Assembly (NCBI GenBank): GCA_016717855.1
Contig: JADKEV010000011.1
Location: forward strand, 124,001-188,000
Length of the DNA stretch: 64,000 bases
Origin: Betaproteobacteria bacterium
GTDB lineage: Bacteria; Pseudomonadota; Gammaproteobacteria; Burkholderiales; Casimicrobiaceae
Direction of reading: 5' to 3'
Both the position numbers and the translations under genes were made by a program. This document shows, piece after piece, positions 27,371-36,027 of this stretch (positions within the stretch are counted from its first letter, which is position 1; every line of letters begins with the position of its first letter). The notes under the pieces were generated by a model that was not told the DNA's origin, made no database searches, and saw only the letters and a program-made list of their open reading frames with translations.

Positions 27371-29713
27371 TTGGCCATCCATAGCGTCCGGCAGCGCATC
27401 ATCTTTCTGTTTGTATCGCTGGTGGTGGCGATCCAGGTGATCGCCCTGGGCCTCATCACCACCGCGAATCAGCAAGTCGCGCGCGACTCCAGCACCGCCG
27501 CGCTGCAGCGCGGCGAACGCATTTTCCAGCGGCTGCAGCAACAAAGCCAGGCACAACTCGAGCAGGGCGCCGCCATACTCTCCGCGGATTTCGCGTTCCG
27601 CGAGGCGGTTGCCACCAACGACACCGCCACCATCGCCTCGGCGTTGCGCAATCACGGAGCCCGCGCCAAAGCCAGTGCAATGATGCTGATTTCGCTTGAG
27701 CGCGTCGTCCGGGCCGACACGCTGCTCCCCGAGCGCGTCAACACACCATTCGCCTATCCGGATCTGATCAAGGAGGCCGAGAAGGACGGCAAGTCGTCGG
27801 CAACCGTGTCGATCAACGACGTGTTGTTCCAACTCGTCGTGGTTCCGGTCCTCGCCCCCGATCCGATTGCCTGGGTCGGCCTCGGCTATCAGGTCGACGA
27901 CGCTACGGCGCGCGAATTGCAACAGCTCTCCGGAATGGACGTAACCATCGCCAGCGCAGGAAGTGCCGGAGCATGGATACTGCACGCGACGACTTTGCCC
28001 GAACCGCTGAAAGCGGACCTGTTGCGCCATTTGCAGGCGCGGGGAACGCTACTACCCAACGAGATCGATCTCGTCGGTGAAACCTATGAAACGCGTGTCA
28101 CCTCGTTGCCGACAGGGGCCGGCAATTCCACAATTACGATACTGCAACGCCCGCTGGCCGAGGGGCTGCTGCCTTTCCAGCGCCTCAATAGCGCGTTTTT
28201 CTGGCTGGCACTGGCAAGCGTAGCGTTGACCATCGTCGGCAGCGCCGTGATCGCGCGCAAGATCACCGACCCGATCAACCGCCTTGCGCTTGCCGCGGAC
28301 AAGATCCACCAGGGCGACTACAGCTCGCCCATCGTGGTCGAGCAGCAGGACGAGATCGGCACCCTCGCCGCCAGTTTCGACCAGATGCGCGATGGGATCG
28401 CCAGCCGCGAAAAGGAAATCCGCCGCCTTGCCTATCGTGATGGCCTGACCGGCCTGGACAACCGCGCGATGTTTCAGGAACGTCTGGAACAGGTGATCAG
28501 GATCGCGAAACGCGGCGGTTCCTACCCATCGGTCTTGCTGCTCGACCTGGACCGCTTCAAGGCCATCAACGACACGCTGGGCCACCCGGTCGGCGATATG
28601 GCCCTGAAGGAGATCGGCCAAAGGCTGGTGGGGACGTTGCGCGCATCGGACAGCGTTGCGCGGCTGGGCGGCGACGAATTTGCCATCTTGCTCCCGACCG
28701 GCGATGCGGCGCATGTAGGCACCGTCGCGCGCAAAGTTCAAACCGCGCTTGAAGCACCCATCGTCATCGAAGGGCAGTCGATGGATCTGGGAGCCAGCAT
28801 CGGCATCGCCTACTACCCGCTGCACGGCGAAGATGTCACCGCACTGATGCGCTCGGCCGACATTGCGATGTACGTCGCCAAGCATGAAAAGAGCGGTTAT
28901 GCCGTGTTCGATCCAAGCTACGACGAAGATCGCAAATCCAACCTGACGCTGCTTGGCGAACTCAGGCGCGCGGTCGAAAACAACGAGCTCTGCATGCTCT
29001 ACCAGCCGCAGTTGAAAATAGAACTGGGCCGCATGACCGCGGTCGAGGCGCTGGTACGCTGGCACCATCCCGCAAAAGGACTGGTGGGCCCGGGCGAGTT
29101 CATTCCCTTCGCCGAGCACACCGGCTCCATCGGCATCATCACCCGGTGGGTGGTCGCCGCCGCGGTCGAGCAATGCGGCTACTGGCACCGCGCGGGGCTC
29201 TCGCTGCGCGTATCGATCAACATTTCCGCGCGGGACCTGCGCGAACGCGAGGGGTTGCCCGCTTTCATTGCCGAAGCGCTGCGGTCGAACACCGTGCCGG
29301 CCGGACTCATCGGCCTCGAGATCACGGAAAGCGCGTTGATGGAAGACCCCGCCGGCGCGCTGGCGACGCTGGAGCGACTCCATGCGCTTGGCGTGACGCT
29401 GTCCGTCGACGATTACGGGACCGGCTATTCCTCGCTTGCCTACCTGAAGGAGCTGGCAGTCAACGAGCTCAAGATCGATCAGACCTTTGTGATGGGCATG
29501 GAATCCGACCGGCAGAATCTGGCGATTGTGAGATCGACCATCGAGCTCGGACACAATCTCGGCCTGTCCGTAGTTGCGGAGGGCGTCGAGACCGAATTCG
29601 AGCTGCGCGCACTCACGCGCCTGGGTTGCGACTTCGCACAGGGATACTGGATCGGGAGGCCGATGCCTGTCGACGAACTGGAAGCCTGGCTGAGGGCTGC
29701 GCATCCGGCGTAG
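27371..29713 (+). CDS. Membrane GGDEF-EAL protein with periplasmic sensor and HAMP domain
   Basis: The 780-residue protein has an N-terminal TM helix (about 8-30), a periplasmic sensory region of about 240 residues, a second TM helix near 276-298, HAMP (KITDPINRLALAADKIHQGD), GGDEF and EAL domains. The GGDEF motif at 433-437 (RLGGDEFAIL) and EAL at 559-561 (EALVRW) with downstream DDYGTGYSSL look intact, so both cyclase and phosphodiesterase activity are possible. It starts at a TTG 13 bp after the cupredoxin gene, implying co-transcription. The periplasmic part may sense the cupredoxin or its ligand, which is inference. Confidence 0.92.
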   Translation: MAIHSVRQRIIFLFVSLVVAIQVIALGLITTANQQVARDSSTAALQRGERIFQRLQQQSQAQLEQGAAILSADFAFREAVATNDTATIASALRNHGARAKASAMMLISLERVVRADTLLPERVNTPFAYPDLIKEAEKDGKSSATVSINDVLFQLVVVPVLAPDPIAWVGLGYQVDDATARELQQLSGMDVTIASAGSAGAWILHATTLPEPLKADLLRHLQARGTLLPNEIDLVGETYETRVTSLPTGAGNSTITILQRPLAEGLLPFQRLNSAFFWLALASVALTIVGSAVIARKITDPINRLALAADKIHQGDYSSPIVVEQQDEIGTLAASFDQMRDGIASREKEIRRLAYRDGLTGLDNRAMFQERLEQVIRIAKRGGSYPSVLLLDLDRFKAINDTLGHPVGDMALKEIGQRLVGTLRASDSVARLGGDEFAILLPTGDAAHVGTVARKVQTALEAPIVIEGQSMDLGASIGIAYYPLHGEDVTALMRSADIAMYVAKHEKSGYAVFDPSYDEDRKSNLTLLGELRRAVENNELCMLYQPQLKIELGRMTAVEALVRWHHPAKGLVGPGEFIPFAEHTGSIGIITRWVVAAAVEQCGYWHRAGLSLRVSINISARDLREREGLPAFIAEALRSNTVPAGLIGLEITESALMEDPAGALATLERLHALGVTLSVDDYGTGYSSLAYLKELAVNELKIDQTFVMGMESDRQNLAIVRSTIELGHNLGLSVVAEGVETEFELRALTRLGCDFAQGYWIGRPMPVDELEAWLRAAHPA

Positions 29714-29806
29714 CAAGCTGGGACTCGTTGGTGCATGGGTCCGATTCCTTGTAGAGTATCGCGATTCCCCGCTACGCCGCCGTCGCGATCAGCGCCGCTC
29801 TCAATC

Positions 29807-30040
29807 ATGAAAACTATCGAAGCATCCGCATTCTCCATCGACAGCCTGACCGTGGTCGAGCGCACGCAACCTTCGCCGCGGCGGGGCGAGATCCTGATCC
29901 GCGTGAAGGCCGCGAGCCTGAACTATCGCGACCTCGCCATCCTCGCCGGCACCTACATGCCGGACCTGCCGTTGCCGTATGTGCCGCTCTCCGACGCGTG
30001 CGGAGTGGTCGAGGCGCTCGGCGAGGACGGCAGTGGCCCC
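29807..30040 (+). pseudogene. Zinc-type alcohol dehydrogenase/quinone oxidoreductase, N-terminal fragment
   Basis: About 77 residues from the ATG at 29807 match the GroES-like start of medium-chain dehydrogenases: GEILIRVKAASLNYRDLAIL, PDLPLPYVPLSDACGVVEAL. The match stops after GEDGSG, and the following 250 bp are non-homologous and contain an 11-copy-family palindrome at 30155 and a TCTGACCCC-like motif at 30209. Normal members are about 330 residues, so three quarters of the gene has been lost. The loss point next to a palindromic repeat parallels the truncated redoxin at 38.3 kb. Confidence 0.85.
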
Positions 30041-30154
30041 GCGCTGGTCCTGCACCGGATCCGGCCCGTCGTTGACTCGAACTCGATGAGAGAAAATCCT
30101 CTATCGCGATGCGCATCGCCACCACGGATTCCGCGGTTCCGTATGATTCGACGA

Positions 30155-30182
30155 GATGGGTATCGCTGCGCTCCGCCCATCC
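30155..30182 (-). repeat. REP-like palindrome, diverged single copy
   Basis: A copy of the 28-bp family in reverse orientation (GATGGGTATCGCTGCGCTCC then GCCCATCC) with two changes in the distal arm. Its upstream flank (cggttccgtatgattcgacga) matches, in reverse complement, the flank of the copy at 43139, so the mobile unit is longer than the palindrome alone. Confidence 0.8.
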
Positions 30183-30298
30183 CACGAGCTGCCGGCTTGG
30201 GAATCCTGACTCCGACCCCAATTGCGAAGTTAGCTGATCCGGGCGTTTCGGGTTACGCTACGAGGTTCCATTCCACCACTACCTGAGTCACTCAAAAC

Positions 30299-31732
30299 AT
30301 GTACCCAAACACCCAGCTTTTCATCGACGGCGCCTGGATGGCGGCCGCTTCCGGACGCACTTTGCCGGTCGTCAATCCCGCCACCGGCGAACAGATCGGC
30401 ACCGTCGCCCACGCCGAGCGCGCCGACCTCGACCGCGCGCTCGAAGCCGCCGACAAGGGCTTCCGCGCCTGGCGCAAGGTTTCGGCGTTCGAGCGCTCGA
30501 AGATCCTGCGCAAGGCGGCCAACCTGCTGCGCGAGCGCGCCGATGCGATCGCCCCGCTGATGACCCAGGAGCAGGGCAAGACGCTGGTCGAGGCCAAGGG
30601 CGAGATCATGGCCGGCGCCGACACCATCGACTGGTTCGCCGAGGAAGCCCGCCGCACCTACGGCCGCGTGATTCCGGCGCGCGCCGAAGGCGTCTACCAG
30701 CTGGTGATCAAGGAGCCGGTGGGCCCGGTCGCCGCGTTCTCGCCGTGGAATTTCCCGATCAACCAGGCCGTGCGCAAGATCTCCGCGTCGCTCGCCGCCG
30801 GCTGCTCGATCATCATCAAGGCGCCGGAAGAGACCCCCGCGTCGCCCGCCGAGCTGATCCGCGCCTATGCCGACGCCGGCGTCCCGGCCGGGGTCCTGAA
30901 TCTCGTCTTCGGCGTTCCGTCGGAAATCTCCGAGTACCTGATCCCGCATCCGGTGATCCGCAAGATCTCGTTCACCGGCTCGACCGCCGTCGGCAAGCAT
31001 CTGGCCGCGCTGGCCGGGTTGCACATGAAGCGCGCGACGATGGAACTGGGCGGCCACGCACCCGTGATCATCTTCGACGATGCCGATGTCGCCGTCGCCG
31101 CAAAAGTGATGGCCGGCAGCAAGTTCCGCAACGCCGGGCAGGTCTGTGTGTCGCCGACCCGCTTCCTGGTCCAGGAAGGCGTGTACAAGAACTTCGTCGA
31201 CATGTTCGTCCAGGCGACCCAGCGGCTGAAGGTCGGCAACGGCCTCGAGGCGGGCGTGACCATGGGGGCGCTGGCCAATCCGCGCCGCACGCGCGCGATG
31301 GAAGCCAACATGGAAGACGTCGGCAAGCATGGCGGCACCGTGAAGACCGGCGGCCACCGGATCGGGGACAAGGGCAATTTCTTCGAGCCCACCGTGGTCA
31401 CCGAGCTGGAAAACGACGCCAGGGTGATGAACGAAGAGCCGTTCGGCCCGATGGCGATCATCAACCCGTTCAAGACCTTCGAGGACGCGGTGACCGAAGC
31501 CAACCGGCTGCCCTATGGCCTGGCCGCGTACGCGTGGACGAAGTCCGCCAAGACCGCCAACGCGATCGCCTCGTCGGTCGAGACCGGGATGATCACGATC
31601 AACCATCTCGGCCTCGCGCTGCCCGAAGTGCCGTTCGGTGGCGTCAAGGATTCGGGTTATGGATCGGAAGGCGGCAGCGAAGCGATCGAAGCCTATCTGA
31701 ATCCGAAGTTCATTTCGCAGGCGGGCCTGTAA
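30299..31732 (+). CDS. gabD: NAD(P)-dependent succinate-semialdehyde dehydrogenase-like aldehyde dehydrogenase
   Basis: The 477-residue enzyme carries the aldehyde dehydrogenase signatures: GPVAAFSPWNFPINQAVRKI, FTGSTAVGKHL at the coenzyme site, MELGGHAPVIIF with the general-base Glu and KFRNAGQVCVSPTRF with the catalytic Cys. It is most like the succinate-semialdehyde/glycolaldehyde dehydrogenase group, which oxidises semialdehydes to acids in the cytoplasm. It stands alone with creA downstream in the same direction. Substrate assignment is by overall resemblance only. Confidence 0.88.
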   Translation: MYPNTQLFIDGAWMAAASGRTLPVVNPATGEQIGTVAHAERADLDRALEAADKGFRAWRKVSAFERSKILRKAANLLRERADAIAPLMTQEQGKTLVEAKGEIMAGADTIDWFAEEARRTYGRVIPARAEGVYQLVIKEPVGPVAAFSPWNFPINQAVRKISASLAAGCSIIIKAPEETPASPAELIRAYADAGVPAGVLNLVFGVPSEISEYLIPHPVIRKISFTGSTAVGKHLAALAGLHMKRATMELGGHAPVIIFDDADVAVAAKVMAGSKFRNAGQVCVSPTRFLVQEGVYKNFVDMFVQATQRLKVGNGLEAGVTMGALANPRRTRAMEANMEDVGKHGGTVKTGGHRIGDKGNFFEPTVVTELENDARVMNEEPFGPMAIINPFKTFEDAVTEANRLPYGLAAYAWTKSAKTANAIASSVETGMITINHLGLALPEVPFGGVKDSGYGSEGGSEAIEAYLNPKFISQAGL

Positions 31733-31828
31733 CCCGGCTCCGGCGCGGCGGCGGATCTTTCCCCGGATGACCCGCCGCCGCTGTCCGGTCCCCGCGCAGC
31801 TGCCCGCGCGTACCCGATGAGGAACCCC

Positions 31829-32290
31829 ATGCTGAAGTGGATTGCCATCCTGTCGTGCGCGTTCTCCGTCGCCGCCGGCGCCGAGGAAATCGGCGCGGTT
31901 GACACCGCGTTCATCCTGATCGGCCCCGATCACAAGGTCGTGGTCGAGGTCTTCGACGATCCGCAGGTCCAGGGCGTCTCCTGCTACGTCTCGCGCGCGA
32001 AGACCGGCGGCCTCAAGGGCGCGGTCGGCCTGGCCAAGGACCCGTCGCGGTTCTCGATCGCCTGCCGGCAGGTCGGTCCGATCAAGTTCCAGAAGCCGCT
32101 GCCGCTGCAAGAAGAGGTATTCAAGGAATCGGCGTCGTTCATCTTCAAGCACGTGCGCGTGGTGCGGATCATCGATCCCAAGCGCAACGCGCTGACGTAC
32201 CTCACCTATTCCGACAAGATCATCGACGGCAGCCCGGACAACGCGATCACCGCGGTGGCGGTGCTGGACCAGAAGATCCCGCTCAAGTAG
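31829..32290 (+). CDS. creA: CreA family periplasmic protein
   Basis: The 153-residue product has a signal peptide (MLKWIAILSCAFSVAAGAEE) and the CreA core: DTAFILIGPDHKVVVEVFDD, GVSCYVSRAKTGGLKGAVGL, DPSRFSIACRQVGPI and FKHVRVVRIIDPKRNALTYL. CreA is conserved in Proteobacteria and its function is unknown. GAGGAA five bases ahead of the ATG at 31829 favours that start over one twelve bases earlier. It follows the aldehyde dehydrogenase after about 95 bp. Confidence 0.9.
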   Translation: MLKWIAILSCAFSVAAGAEEIGAVDTAFILIGPDHKVVVEVFDDPQVQGVSCYVSRAKTGGLKGAVGLAKDPSRFSIACRQVGPIKFQKPLPLQEEVFKESASFIFKHVRVVRIIDPKRNALTYLTYSDKIIDGSPDNAITAVAVLDQKIPLK

Positions 32291-32412
32291 GCGGAGCGCA
32301 GGCGCAATGGCAGGGAGGCGGCGTTGACCCGGATAGGCCGATCGCCGATACTCGACACCGGGGTCCCTGCAATTTCCATCCCCGGAACCCAACGATTCAA
32401 GCGGAGAACTTC

Positions 32413-33300
32413 ATGAACAAGCAACAGTACGAAAAGGTCAGGACCGCCAAGGGCTTTATCGCCGCCCTGGACCAGAGCGGCGGCAGCACGCCGAAGGCGC
32501 TCAAGCTCTACGGTATCGGCGAAAACGAGTACTCGGGCGAAGAGGCGATGTATGCGCTGATCCACGCGATGCGCAGCCGCATCGTCACCAGCCCGGCATT
32601 CAACGGCGACCGGATCCTCGGCGCGATCCTGTTCGAGCAGACCATGGATCGCGAGATCGAAGGCCGGGGCTCCGCCGACTTCCTCTGGTCGGTGAAGAAC
32701 GTCGTGCCCTTCCTCAAGATCGACAAGGGCCTGGCCGACGAGTCGAACGGCGTCCAGCTGATGAAGCCGAACCCCGGTCTCGCCACGCTGCTGGACCGGG
32801 CGAAAGAGAAGGGCGTGTTCGGCACGAAGATGCGCTCGGTCATCAAGCTGGCCAACGAGGCGGGCATCAAGGCTGTCGTCGCGCAGCAGTTCGAAGTCGG
32901 CAAGCAGATCCTCGCCGCCGGCCTCATGCCCATCATCGAGCCCGAAGTCGACATCCACAGTCCCGAGAAGGGCGCTGCGGAGGTCCTGCTCAAGGCCGCA
33001 CTCGTCGCGCAACTCGAGAACCTCGGCGCGGACCAGAAGGTGATGTTCAAGCTGACATTGCCCGCGGTCGACGACTTCTACGCGGAACTGGTCAAGCATC
33101 CGAAGGTCCTGCGCGTCGTCGCGCTCTCGGGCGGCTACAGCCGCGAAGAGGCGAACAAGCATCTCGCCCGCAACCACGGCGTCATCGCGAGCTTCTCGCG
33201 CGCGCTGACCGAAGGGCTTTCCGCCAAACAGAGCGACGCGGAATTCAACGCCGCGCTCGATGCATCGATCGGCAGCATCTTTGCCGCATCGGTGACCTGA
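32413..33300 (+). CDS. fda: Fructose-bisphosphate aldolase, class I (Fda type)
   Basis: The 295-residue protein aligns over its full length with the short class I aldolases known from staphylococci: KGFIAALDQSGGSTPKALKL, GAILFEQTMDREIEGRG, VVPFLKIDKGLADESNGVQL, FGTKMRSVIK and VALSGGYSREEAN. The Schiff-base lysine family needs no metal and cleaves fructose 1,6-bisphosphate to triose phosphates. GGAGA before the ATG gives a ribosome site. Class II is the usual type in Betaproteobacteria, so this gene may be a second, possibly acquired, aldolase. Confidence 0.92.
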   Translation: MNKQQYEKVRTAKGFIAALDQSGGSTPKALKLYGIGENEYSGEEAMYALIHAMRSRIVTSPAFNGDRILGAILFEQTMDREIEGRGSADFLWSVKNVVPFLKIDKGLADESNGVQLMKPNPGLATLLDRAKEKGVFGTKMRSVIKLANEAGIKAVVAQQFEVGKQILAAGLMPIIEPEVDIHSPEKGAAEVLLKAALVAQLENLGADQKVMFKLTLPAVDDFYAELVKHPKVLRVVALSGGYSREEANKHLARNHGVIASFSRALTEGLSAKQSDAEFNAALDASIGSIFAASVT

Positions 33301-33356
33301 GGGTCTGGCGGCTGGCGTCTTGCCCGCGCCGGCCGCCGCGCCGCACTAGCGCGGCA

Positions 33357-33953
33357 TCACGCCGGAATGGCCTCCGCCCGGATGGACGCCGTGCGCGGCC
33401 GCTCTGCCGCGTGTACCTTCACCCACGCGACGTAGTGATCCATCCAGTCCTGCATGAATTTCCGGCTGGCGGGGCCAATGTCGCCCGCCTGATCGAACAA
33501 CCCGTCTTTGGCCTGAATGAACGCTTCGGGCTGGTCCAGCGTGGGCACGTCCAGGTACGCGAGGATGTTGCGCAGGTGCTGTTGCGCCATCGCCGTGCCG
33601 ATGGCGCCGACCGACACGCCGAGCACGCCCGCGGGCTTGCCGGCCCACGTGTTCTTGCCATACGGCCGCGACGCGTGGTCGAGGGCGTTCTTGAGAACGC
33701 CCGGGATCGAGCGGTTGTACTCGGCGGTGATGAACAGCAGGCCCTGCGCGGCCCCGATCTCCGACTTGAGGCGCTTTACGGCGTCGGCCGGGTGCGCATC
33801 GTCGTCCTGATTGTAGAGCGGCAGGTCGCCGATCTCGACTTGCGAGAACGTGAACTGCGGCGGTGCCAGCTTCACGAGCGCGTCGGCGAGCTTGCGGTTG
33901 AACGAGTCGCGGCGCAGGCTGCCGACGACGACGGCGATGTGATAGTTGCTCAT
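33357..33953 (-). CDS. NAD(P)H-dependent FMN reductase (ChrR/WrbA-like flavodoxin fold)
   Basis: From the ATG at 33953 the 198-residue product has the flavodoxin-like FMN reductase pattern: IAVVVGSLRRDSFNRKLADA with the phosphate loop, GLLFITAEYNRSIPGVLKNA with the conserved EYN, and KPAGVLGVSVGAIGTAMA. Such enzymes reduce quinones, chromate or azo dyes with NAD(P)H. It lies 16 bp after the BON-domain gene, in the same direction, so both may belong to a stress transcript. An upstream in-frame ATG at 34004 would overlap the BON gene. Confidence 0.88.
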   Translation of the reverse strand: MSNYHIAVVVGSLRRDSFNRKLADALVKLAPPQFTFSQVEIGDLPLYNQDDDAHPADAVKRLKSEIGAAQGLLFITAEYNRSIPGVLKNALDHASRPYGKNTWAGKPAGVLGVSVGAIGTAMAQQHLRNILAYLDVPTLDQPEAFIQAKDGLFDQAGDIGPASRKFMQDWMDHYVAWVKVHAAERPRTASIRAEAIPA

Positions 33954-33969
33954 TGCGTCCGCCCCCGGC

Positions 33970-34293
33970 CTACTTGTCGGCTTTGATCGCGATGTGATTT
34001 TCAACCGACTTCACGCCTTCCACGGCGCGCGCGATCGCCACGGCTTTGTCCGCGGCGGCCTTGCTTGCGGCGGTGCCACCCAGGTTCACCATTCCCTTGT
34101 CGTCCGTGTCGACACTGATCTTGACCAGGCTCGAGAGCTTTTCCTCCGCCAGTTTGGCCTTGACCTTGGTGGTGATGACCGAGTCCTTGACAAACGTCTT
34201 GGTCGAGGCCACGGGGGAATCGGCGCCATGCCCCGCCATTGGCAGCAGTAACGCGGCGGCGACGACGAAGCTTGCGGCATGTTTCATGTTCAT
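33970..34293 (-). CDS. BON-domain periplasmic protein (OsmY-like)
   Basis: A 107-residue exported protein: signal peptide MKHAASFVVAAALLLPMAGH and a single BON domain with VITTKVKAKLAEEKLSSLVK, NLGGTAASKAAADKAVAIAR and GVKSVENHI. BON domains bind phospholipid and help keep the envelope intact under osmotic or other stress. It sits just upstream of the FMN reductase gene and divergent from the Lpd-like gene. Confidence 0.88.
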   Translation of the reverse strand: MNMKHAASFVVAAALLLPMAGHGADSPVASTKTFVKDSVITTKVKAKLAEEKLSSLVKISVDTDDKGMVNLGGTAASKAAADKAVAIARAVEGVKSVENHIAIKADK

Positions 34294-34500
34294 GTTGTGT
34301 CCAATCGTGAAGGTTGACGAATTACACTCACGTTACGAAGGGCTCGCGAGTGCGGCATGGCACGCGAATGGAAACCTTTTTGCGGGCCGCACGACAAGGA
34401 TGGGCGCATCGCCGGCTTCGGTCGGTGCGCTGACGAACATACCGCGCCCGGGTCGGGTCCGCCGGCAAGGGTAAACTAGCGCGGAAAGAGGAGAGCACGC

Positions 34501-35940
34501 ATGGTAACCATGGAAGTCGACGTGGCCATCATCGGCGCAGGCACCGCAGGGATGAGCGCGTACCGCGCCGCCGGGCATCACGCCAAGCGCGTCATGCTGG
34601 TCGAGTCCGACCACTACGGGACCACGTGCGCGCGGGTGGGCTGCATGCCCAGCAAACTCCTGATTGCGGCCGCCGACAGCGCGCATCACGCGCGCCAGGC
34701 GCCGCTCTTCGGCGTCCATCCTGGCCCAGTCCGTATCGACGGCGCCGAAGTGATGCGCAGGGTGCGCGACGAGCGGGACCGTTTCGTCGGCTTTGTGCTG
34801 GAAGCGGTCGAGGGCTGGCCGGCGGCGGACAAGGTGCGCGGCCACGCGCGTTTCGTCGCGCCCGGCGCGCTGCAGGTCGACGAACACACGCGGATCGCCG
34901 CGCGGACGGTGGTGATCGCGACCGGCTCGGCGCCGCACGTGCCCGATGGCTGGCGCGAGGCGCTGGGCGACCGGCTGCTCACCAGCGAGGACGTGTTCGA
35001 CTGGCACACGCTGCCGGAATCGGTGGCGGTCATCGGCGGCGGCGTGATCGGCCTGGAGCTGGCGCAGGCGCTCGACCGGCTGGGCGTGCGCGTCCGGATG
35101 CTGGCGCGGGACGGCAGGCTCGGGCCGCTGACCGACCCGGCGCTCCAGAAAGAGGCGCGCGCGCTGTTCAACCGCGACCTGTCGGTGGTCGACGATGCCC
35201 GCGACATCCAGGTGCGCCGGGACGGCGCGCAGGCGCAGGTGAACTATAAATCCGGGGGCATCGAGCACATGGAGTTCTTCGAGTTCGTGCTGGCGGCCAC
35301 CGGCCGGCAGCCGCGCCTCGACGGACTGGATCTCGCGGCTGCCGGCGTCCGGCTCGATGCGCGCGGCCTGCCGGAGTTCGACCGCGCGACCGGCCAGATC
35401 GGCGACAGCGCCATCTTCATCGCGGGCGACGTCAGCGACGCCCATCCACTGCTGCACGAGGCGGCGGACGATGGCCGCATCGCCGGCGACAATGCCGGGC
35501 GCTTCCCGGAGGTGCGGGTGCGCCCGCGCCGGGCCCCGCTGGCCATCGTGTTCACGGACCCGCAGATGATGATCGCAGGCGCCAGCTTCGCGGCACTGAC
35601 GGCGGCCGGAGCCGAGTTCGAGGCCGGCGCGGTGCGCTTCGACGACCAGGGGCGCAGCCGCGTGATCGCGCAGAACCGCGGGCTGCTGCGCGTGTACGGT
35701 GCGCGGCACACCGGCCGCTTCCTCGGCGCGGAAATGATCGGGCCGGCGGCAGAGCACATCGGCCACTTGCTGTCCTGGGCGGCGCAGCAGCAAATGACCG
35801 TGCAGCAGATGCTCGACAGCCCGTACTACCATCCGGTGATCGAGGAAGGCGTGCGCACCGCGCTGCGCGAACTGAACCGGAAGTTGCGGCTGGGGCCGGT
35901 ACCGGTCGAGCGCTGCCTGGATTGCGGGCCCGGCGCCTAG
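34501..35940 (+). CDS. Dihydrolipoamide dehydrogenase-like pyridine nucleotide-disulfide oxidoreductase
   Basis: The 479-residue flavoprotein has an FAD Rossmann motif (VAIIGAGTAGMSAYRAA), the redox disulfide in GTTCARVGCMPSKLL, a second dinucleotide motif (VAVIGGGVIGLELAQAL) and a C-terminal dimerisation domain with YYHPVIEEGVRTAL carrying the active-site His-Glu. It belongs to the dihydrolipoamide dehydrogenase-like branch not linked to 2-oxo acid dehydrogenase genes, and none are adjacent. GAGGAG ahead of the ATG provides a strong ribosome site. The disulfide substrate is unknown; mycothiol- or mercury-reductase roles are less likely because no extra metal-binding cysteines are seen. Confidence 0.85.
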   Translation: MVTMEVDVAIIGAGTAGMSAYRAAGHHAKRVMLVESDHYGTTCARVGCMPSKLLIAAADSAHHARQAPLFGVHPGPVRIDGAEVMRRVRDERDRFVGFVLEAVEGWPAADKVRGHARFVAPGALQVDEHTRIAARTVVIATGSAPHVPDGWREALGDRLLTSEDVFDWHTLPESVAVIGGGVIGLELAQALDRLGVRVRMLARDGRLGPLTDPALQKEARALFNRDLSVVDDARDIQVRRDGAQAQVNYKSGGIEHMEFFEFVLAATGRQPRLDGLDLAAAGVRLDARGLPEFDRATGQIGDSAIFIAGDVSDAHPLLHEAADDGRIAGDNAGRFPEVRVRPRRAPLAIVFTDPQMMIAGASFAALTAAGAEFEAGAVRFDDQGRSRVIAQNRGLLRVYGARHTGRFLGAEMIGPAAEHIGHLLSWAAQQQMTVQQMLDSPYYHPVIEEGVRTALRELNRKLRLGPVPVERCLDCGPGA

Positions 35941-36027
35941 CCGGTCCCGCGGTTTCGCGCAACGGGTGAATGTCGGGGCAGTGCATCTGTTATCTTTCGG
36001 GTCGGTGGATTTTCAACGGGAACACGC

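Noticed and set aside
28052..29716. 554-codon open frame opposite the GGDEF-EAL gene
   Set aside because: Antisense shadow; the plus strand has intact GGDEF and EAL motifs.
30230..32392. 720-codon open frame on the minus strand
   Set aside because: It covers gabD and creA in antisense and has no family features.
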